Assembly (NCBI GenBank): GCA_964556885.1
Contig: CAZKYP010000063.1
Coordinates: forward strand, 1 to 17,260
DNA length: 17,260 nucleotides
Direction of reading: 5' to 3'
Source: CAZKYP01 sp964556885
GTDB lineage: Bacteria > Planctomycetota > Phycisphaerae > Sedimentisphaerales > Anaerobacaceae
Under the pieces are notes generated by a model, which was not told the origin of the DNA, searched no databases, and was given only the letters and a program-made list of their open reading frames with translations. The position numbers and the translations under genes are program-made. Positions 13,232-17,260 of this stretch are shown here, one piece after another. Positions within the stretch are counted from its first letter, which is position 1. Each line of letters opens with the position of its first letter.

Positions 13232-14513
13232 ATGCAAAATGAACGGTCGCGGGATGTTCGGCGGCGAAGAGGCAAAGGTAACGTTCAAACCCGCCCCCGC
13301 GAACACCGGAATAACGTTCGTTCGGACCGACGTCTCCGAACCTGTTAAGATAAGCGCTATTCCGTCCAACCTGGCCGAACGCAGCCGTCGTACGACTATA
13401 AAGAAAGGCTCCGTCAGTATCGAAACCATCGAGCACTGCATGGCCGCAGTCAATGCCCTTGAGATTGACAACCTGACAATAGAAATAAACGGCCCTGAGC
13501 TTCCGGCCCCGGATTGCAGCAGCGCCGAATATTTCAAACTCCTGCAGCGCACCGGTGTTGTCGAGCAAAATGTGAATCGTAAAGAATTCACAATCAATAA
13601 GCCCATCACAATTGCATCCGGCGACGCCTGTATCTACGCCCTGCCGCATTTCGACAGCGGATTGAGCCTTACATACGACCTGGACTATGGCGGACATACC
13701 GGCATCGGCAGGCAGATTTTCAGTTGCCAGCTTACCCCTGAGAACTTCGAGAAAAACCTCGCACCGGCCCGGACCTTTCTGCTCGAAGCAGAAGCCAAAC
13801 AGTTTCAGGCCCGTGGAATGGGAACACATATCGGTCCTCGCGACCTCCTGGTCATCAACTCGGACGGCCCGATCAAGAACAGCTTCAGATTCCCCAATGA
13901 ATGTGTAAGACACAAGATTGTCGATTTAATCGGAGACCTTGCATTAGTGGGCCGGGCGCTGAAGGGCAGGATTGTCGCCTACAAGAGCGGCCATTCCCTG
14001 AACCAGCAGCTTGCCAAACAGTTGTACGAAGCCGCCGAGCAGGCCGAACGCATGCAGAAATTCGGGTCCGACGCCATCCTGGACATCCGCCAGATAGCAA
14101 AGATTCTGCCGCACAGATACCCTTTCCTGCTCGTGGACAAGGTTATAGAAATCGAAGGCGATACGCGAATCAAAGGTATAAAGAATGTAAGCTTTAACGA
14201 GCAGTTTTTCCAGGGCCATTTCCCCGGCACGCCTATCATGCCCGGCGTGCTGATCGTCGAGGCAATGGCACAAATCTCCGGTTTGCTTTTCGCTCAAAGA
14301 CTGGAACACACAGGTAAGCTGGCAATGTTGCTGAGCATGGACCACGTGAAGTTGCGTAAATCCGTCGTGCCCGGAGACCAGTTGATTCTCACGGCCGAGA
14401 CGGTCAGGTTAAAAAAAAGAACCGCACAATGCCGATGCAAAGCGATGGTCGGTGACGCAATAGCTGCGGAAGCGGAAATCAGATTTATGCTCGTAGACGA
14501 CGAACAGGTGTAG
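13203..14513 (+). CDS. lpxC-fabZ: Bifunctional LpxC deacetylase / FabZ dehydratase
   Basis: The 436-residue fusion joins the committed zinc-dependent deacetylase of lipid A synthesis to the 3-hydroxyacyl-ACP dehydratase of fatty acid synthesis. The TTG at 13203 is chosen because QKTIKSECKMNGRGMFGG aligns with the usual LpxC start ('QKTIK...GIGLHTG'), and GGA lies just upstream. It overlaps lpxD by 29 bp. LpxC part: IEHCMAA (His78), VRHKIVDLIGD (His237, Asp241) as zinc ligands, APARTF, and SGHSLN (His264) as general acid-base. The first motif lacks the usual GLHTG. FabZ part from about residue 291: LPHRYPFLLVDKV, FFQGHFPGTPIMPGVLIVEA with His339 and Glu353. Such fusions are known in Bacteroidetes and planctomycetes. 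The two enzymes compete for, or act on, related hydroxyacyl pools, so fusion fixes their ratio. Confidence 0.95.
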   Translation: MNLQKTIKSECKMNGRGMFGGEEAKVTFKPAPANTGITFVRTDVSEPVKISAIPSNLAERSRRTTIKKGSVSIETIEHCMAAVNALEIDNLTIEINGPELPAPDCSSAEYFKLLQRTGVVEQNVNRKEFTINKPITIASGDACIYALPHFDSGLSLTYDLDYGGHTGIGRQIFSCQLTPENFEKNLAPARTFLLEAEAKQFQARGMGTHIGPRDLLVINSDGPIKNSFRFPNECVRHKIVDLIGDLALVGRALKGRIVAYKSGHSLNQQLAKQLYEAAEQAERMQKFGSDAILDIRQIAKILPHRYPFLLVDKVIEIEGDTRIKGIKNVSFNEQFFQGHFPGTPIMPGVLIVEAMAQISGLLFAQRLEHTGKLAMLLSMDHVKLRKSVVPGDQLILTAETVRLKKRTAQCRCKAMVGDAIAAEAEIRFMLVDDEQV

Positions 14514-14584
14514 AAACAGTTTCAAGTAGCCGGATAATGTACAATATATAGGAAAAGAAATTTTTTGGAGGTAAGAGAAAAATA

Positions 14585-15397
14585 ATGTCACTGCAGATAC
14601 ATCCAAGTGCAGTCATTCATAAAGACGCCCAGTTGACCGACGGGGTAGTGGTCGGTCCCAATTGCGTCATCAGCAGCGGCGTCATAATCGGTGAAGGTAC
14701 ACAGCTTGAAGCCAATGTGGTTATCGATAAAGATGTCCGAATAGGCAAAAATAATCACTTCTTTCCCAATTGCGTCATCGGCAGCCGGCCCCAGGTCCTG
14801 CGTCTGGGCAAAGACGACAGGACGGGCGGACTTGTGATAGGCGATAGAAACATAATCCGCGAGCAGGTGTCAATCCACGCCGGTCTTGAAGAAGGTACAC
14901 CCACGCAAGTAGGCAACGATAATTTTCTGATGGTCAACGTGCATATCGGGCACGACTGTATCATCGAAGACAAAATCGTCATGAGCAACTGCGTGCAGAT
15001 AGCCGGGCATTGTAAAATCGAAACCGGGGCCTGGTTCAGCGGCATGGCAGGCTCTCACCAGTTTGTCACTTTCGGTAAATGGTCCTTCGCCTCGGGCCTG
15101 GCGGGAATCAATCACGACATCCCGCCGTTCCTGATAGTCAGCGGGCACTATCCGCCGCTGATTCGAGGCGTTAACAAACGGGGCCTGGTACGGGCGGGAT
15201 TAAACGAACAACAGCAGGAACGGATATTCGACGCATATCAAAAGCTATATCGTCAATCAGGCGCATTGCTGGAAAAAGCAACTGCACTGGCACAGGAGGA
15301 CGGACTTGATGAAAATGTCAGGGCAATGGTTAATGCGATAATCAGAAGCAGTGAACATCGGTATGGCAGATACCTTGAGGCGAGCAGAAAGCATTAA
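14585..15397 (+). CDS. lpxA: UDP-N-acetylglucosamine acyltransferase LpxA
   Basis: LpxA starts lipid A synthesis by moving a 3-hydroxyacyl chain from ACP to UDP-GlcNAc, or to the 3-amino analogue in some species. The ATG follows a strong GGAGGT site about 13 bases upstream. The 270-residue product (E. coli 262) has a hexapeptide beta-helix: IHPSAVIHKDAQLTDGVVVG, GDRNIIREQVSIHAG, then GNDNFLMVNVHIGHDC with His120 and the catalytic His123, then IAGHCKIETGAW. The C-terminal helical domain begins near LIRGVNKRGLVRAGL and ends SEHRYGRYLEASRKH. It follows lpxC-fabZ by 71 bp and precedes a dehydrogenase that may alter its sugar substrate. Confidence 0.95.
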   Translation: MSLQIHPSAVIHKDAQLTDGVVVGPNCVISSGVIIGEGTQLEANVVIDKDVRIGKNNHFFPNCVIGSRPQVLRLGKDDRTGGLVIGDRNIIREQVSIHAGLEEGTPTQVGNDNFLMVNVHIGHDCIIEDKIVMSNCVQIAGHCKIETGAWFSGMAGSHQFVTFGKWSFASGLAGINHDIPPFLIVSGHYPPLIRGVNKRGLVRAGLNEQQQERIFDAYQKLYRQSGALLEKATALAQEDGLDENVRAMVNAIIRSSEHRYGRYLEASRKH

Positions 15398-15451
15398 TCA
15401 AAACTCACCCTGTTCCGTGATCTTTCACAGAACAAAATATAGGAAATCAGA

Positions 15452-16483
15452 ATGCAAAAGAAAATAAAAACCGCCGTAATCGGCGCAGGCAAAATGGGCG
15501 CGATACACGCCAAGGTGTATTCCCAGTTGCCGCAGAGCGAGCTTGTCGCCGTAGTCGATATCGACGCCAAAAAAGCTCAACAATTAGCCGGCCAATATAA
15601 CTGTGAGGCTTACACCACTCCCTCAGACATTTTAGGTAAGGTCGATGCGGTGACAATCGCCACCCCGACCGTGACACACTTGAATCTGGCGAAAATCTTT
15701 ATCCAGAACAAAATAGCCGTGTTAATCGAAAAACCCCTGGCGGCCAACGTCGAAGAAGGCAAAAAAATCGAAGCTCTCGCGAAGAAAACCGGGAGTGTCG
15801 TGGCGGTGGGCCATTCCGAACGATGCAATCCAGTCGCCCAGGCAATCAAGCGACTTAATATCGCACCGAAATTTATAGAAGCCAATCGTATCAGCCCATA
15901 CCCGTTCCGCTCGACCGATGTCGGAGTGGTGCTGGACGTGATGATTCACGACATCGATATTATCCTGTCTCTTGCAGCAAGTAAAATCGCAAAAATAGAT
16001 GCAGTCGCCGTCAGCGTTGTCGAAGACAAGGAAGATATATGCAATGCGAGAATCGTCTTTGAGAACGGCTGCATCGCAAATATTACGGCATCGAGACTGG
16101 CACTCAAGACTGAAAGAAAAGTGCGGGTATTCAGCAGGCAGGCGTATCTAACCGTGGATTACCTTAAAAAAAGCGGGATTATAATCAAAGCCGACCCGAA
16201 CACCAACGTTGTCAAGTGGATACAGGAGCACAAACAAGCCGGGGATTTTGACTTGACAAGCGTGAACTGGCCGGATTTATTACATATTGAGCAGCTTGAG
16301 ATAGACGATAAAGAGCCTATACGTCTGGAACAGGAGGCTTTTCTTCGGGCGGTTATTGACCATAAATACATGCCTGAGGTAAGTGCTGCTGAAGGTCTGG
16401 CCGCCCTGCAATGTGCAGAGAAAATTCTGGCGTCGGCCAATAAGCACAAATGGCATGATAAAATCGAGATTGAAAAAGGTTAA
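15452..16483 (+). CDS. Gfo/Idh/MocA oxidoreductase, possibly GnnA-like UDP-GlcNAc 3-dehydrogenase
   Basis: The 343-residue NAD(P)-dependent sugar dehydrogenase has an N-terminal Rossmann fold (VIGAGKMGAIHA, residues 9-20), the family EKPL (93-96), GHSERCNPV (120-128) and the catalytic-site type motif DVMIHDIDI (162-170). The ribosome site AGGA lies eight bases before the ATG. In Acidithiobacillus ferrooxidans, GnnA of this family sits by lpxA and, with the aminotransferase GnnB, makes the 3-amino sugar used for amide-linked lipid A. The position right after lpxA suggests the same role here. No gnnB is in the window, so the assignment is an inference; other UDP-sugar dehydrogenases of the family fit the motifs as well. 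Confidence 0.8.
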   Translation: MQKKIKTAVIGAGKMGAIHAKVYSQLPQSELVAVVDIDAKKAQQLAGQYNCEAYTTPSDILGKVDAVTIATPTVTHLNLAKIFIQNKIAVLIEKPLAANVEEGKKIEALAKKTGSVVAVGHSERCNPVAQAIKRLNIAPKFIEANRISPYPFRSTDVGVVLDVMIHDIDIILSLAASKIAKIDAVAVSVVEDKEDICNARIVFENGCIANITASRLALKTERKVRVFSRQAYLTVDYLKKSGIIIKADPNTNVVKWIQEHKQAGDFDLTSVNWPDLLHIEQLEIDDKEPIRLEQEAFLRAVIDHKYMPEVSAAEGLAALQCAEKILASANKHKWHDKIEIEKG

Positions 16484-16492
16484 ATGGTTTAA

Positions 16493-16510
16493 TCCCGATG
16501 TACATCGGGA
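16493..16510. repeat. Dispersed palindrome TCCCGATGTACATCGGGA, copy 4
   Basis: Perfect copy lying 10 bp after the dehydrogenase stop, with GGTTAAATGGTTTAA before it and TTGGTTATTATTTACCAGTC after it. The flank resembles that of copy 3, so the palindrome is part of a longer intergenic repeat mosaic. Confidence 0.9.
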
Positions 16511-16575
16511 TTGGTTATTATTTACCAGTCACCAATTACCGATAAGAAGAACATTAATTTTGAAAGGTGTACGTT

Positions 16576-17169
16576 ATGGCTAATAAGGCATGGTTTTGTG
16601 GATTACTAATCACGGCTGTTCTGATCTGCGGCTGCAAACCTATGATGAAAGACGGTGATACAATGAAGGAGAACAGTATAGTGAAACTTCAAACAAGCAT
16701 GGGTGACATATACATCGAGCTTTATAACCAGCAGGCCCCCGTCACGGTGAAAAATTTCCTCACCTACGTTAAAGAAGGTTTTTACGACGGAACCATATTT
16801 CACAGGGTCATGCCGAACTTCATGATACAGGGAGGCGGATTTACAGCCGATATGGAACGAAAAGAAACGCACGACCCGATTATCAATGAGGCGTCAAACG
16901 GCCTCATGCATGAACGCGGCACCGTTGCAATGGCCCGCAAAGGAGAACCCGATACCGCCACCAGTCAGTTTTTCATTAATCACAAGGACAACGAATTCCT
17001 GAACTACGTCGAGAACGAACAGGACGGATATGCGGTATTCGGTAAGGTGATTGACGGAATGGATGTCGTGGATAAAATCGCAATGGTAATGACAACGACC
17101 GTAGACAAAATGTCGGACGTCCCGGTCGAACCTGTAGTGATAATATCCGCAACCGTGGAGCCCAACTAA
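16576..17169 (+). CDS. Cyclophilin-type peptidyl-prolyl isomerase, probable lipoprotein
   Basis: The protein speeds cis-trans isomerisation of proline bonds, here likely in the periplasm or at a membrane surface. I start at the ATG at 16576 (GAAAGGTG upstream at good spacing) instead of the GTG three codons earlier. The N-terminus has a lipoprotein signal, AWFCGLLITAVLICGC, with Cys20 as the likely lipid site. The cyclophilin domain spans about residues 36-195: VKLQTSMGDIYIELY, FYDGTIFHRVMPNFMIQGG with the catalytic Arg77, GTVAMARKGEPDTATSQFFI, and YAVFGKVIDGMDVVDKIA. The length of 197 residues fits a small single-domain bacterial cyclophilin. Placed after outer-membrane genes, it may help fold exported proteins. 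Confidence 0.92.
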   Translation: MANKAWFCGLLITAVLICGCKPMMKDGDTMKENSIVKLQTSMGDIYIELYNQQAPVTVKNFLTYVKEGFYDGTIFHRVMPNFMIQGGGFTADMERKETHDPIINEASNGLMHERGTVAMARKGEPDTATSQFFINHKDNEFLNYVENEQDGYAVFGKVIDGMDVVDKIAMVMTTTVDKMSDVPVEPVVIISATVEPN

Positions 17170-17211
17170 ACGCAAATATCAAAATGTAAAATGAAAAATT
17201 AAGGAGGTCAC

Positions 17212-17245
17212 CATCCCGAAGGGATGATTCTCCGTAAGGAGTCCC
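17212..17245. repeat. Double hairpin repeat in front of the last gene
   Basis: CATCCC-GAA-GGGATG (17212-17226) is followed by CTCC-GTAA-GGAG (about 17230-17241). The second stem contains the AAGGAG that serves as the ribosome site of the ATG at 17247. Another AAGGAGGT occurs at 17201-17208 before the first stem. It looks like a mobile-type short repeat that supplies or masks a ribosome site. Confidence 0.5.
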
Positions 17246-17246
17246 T

Positions 17247-17260
17247 ATGACCACTATTTT
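17247..17260 (+). CDS. Start of an unidentified gene
   Basis: An ATG preceded by AAGGAGTCCCT opens a frame reading Met-Thr-Thr-Ile before the window ends. Too little is present to name it. Some indole-3-glycerol phosphate synthases begin this way, but that is only a hint. Confidence 0.35.

Noticed and set aside
13239..13241. ATG at 13239 as the lpxC-fabZ start
   Set aside because: It would remove the QKTIKSE strand that matches the N-terminus of LpxC proteins; the TTG at 13203 keeps it and has GGA at suitable spacing.

Overview
The window looks like a chromosomal piece of a Gram-negative planctomycete-type bacterium, most likely a Phycisphaerae relative. The reasons are a fused lpxC-fabZ gene inside a dnaB/bamA/skp/lpx cluster, a lysyl-endopeptidase-like secreted protein with a C-terminal beta-domain, a beta-helix tail of the '..NGVVDMGAYEY' type, CGC-type MauE/DoxX proteins, and several families of short dispersed palindromes. 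Taxonomy is inferred from gene content and family memory, not from a search.

Left part (1-4,800, minus strand): an accessory, partly decayed operon. Read 5'->3' on the minus strand it holds a remnant resembling the N-terminus of a MauE-thioredoxin protein (4783), a small secreted Cys-rich protein (start 4542), a secreted single-pass protein with a CxxC motif, a C39-peptidase-like/rhodanese membrane fusion, a four-helix MauE-like protein with a CGC motif, a broken MauE-thioredoxin gene cut by palindromes and frameshifts, and a second small secreted Cys-rich protein leaving the window at base 1. Both Cys-rich genes follow nearly the same ~59-bp element. I propose a periplasmic thiol/disulfide cassette that handles secreted Cys-rich products, possibly arranged as tandem units. 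This is the best candidate here for an undescribed system.

Middle (4,800-7,625): a long intergenic region with a good promoter, a start-stop codon pair and a hairpin leads to a secreted lysyl-endopeptidase-like protein. Its expected catalytic His and Ser read as Ser and Thr. It is followed by an in-frame beta-helix-protein tail remnant and a large inverted repeat with a T-tract.

Right part (7,626-17,260, plus strand): core genes dnaB, bamA, skp/ompH, lpxD, lpxC-fabZ, lpxA, a Gfo/Idh/MocA dehydrogenase (GnnA-like candidate), a cyclophilin lipoprotein and the first codons of another gene. BamA and Skp handle outer-membrane proteins, while the lpx genes make the lipid A precursor and FabZ supplies acyl chains. 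Together they form an outer-membrane biogenesis cluster. Dispersed palindromes (TCCCGATGTACATCGGGA and relatives) sit in the gaps, and in several places run into gene starts.
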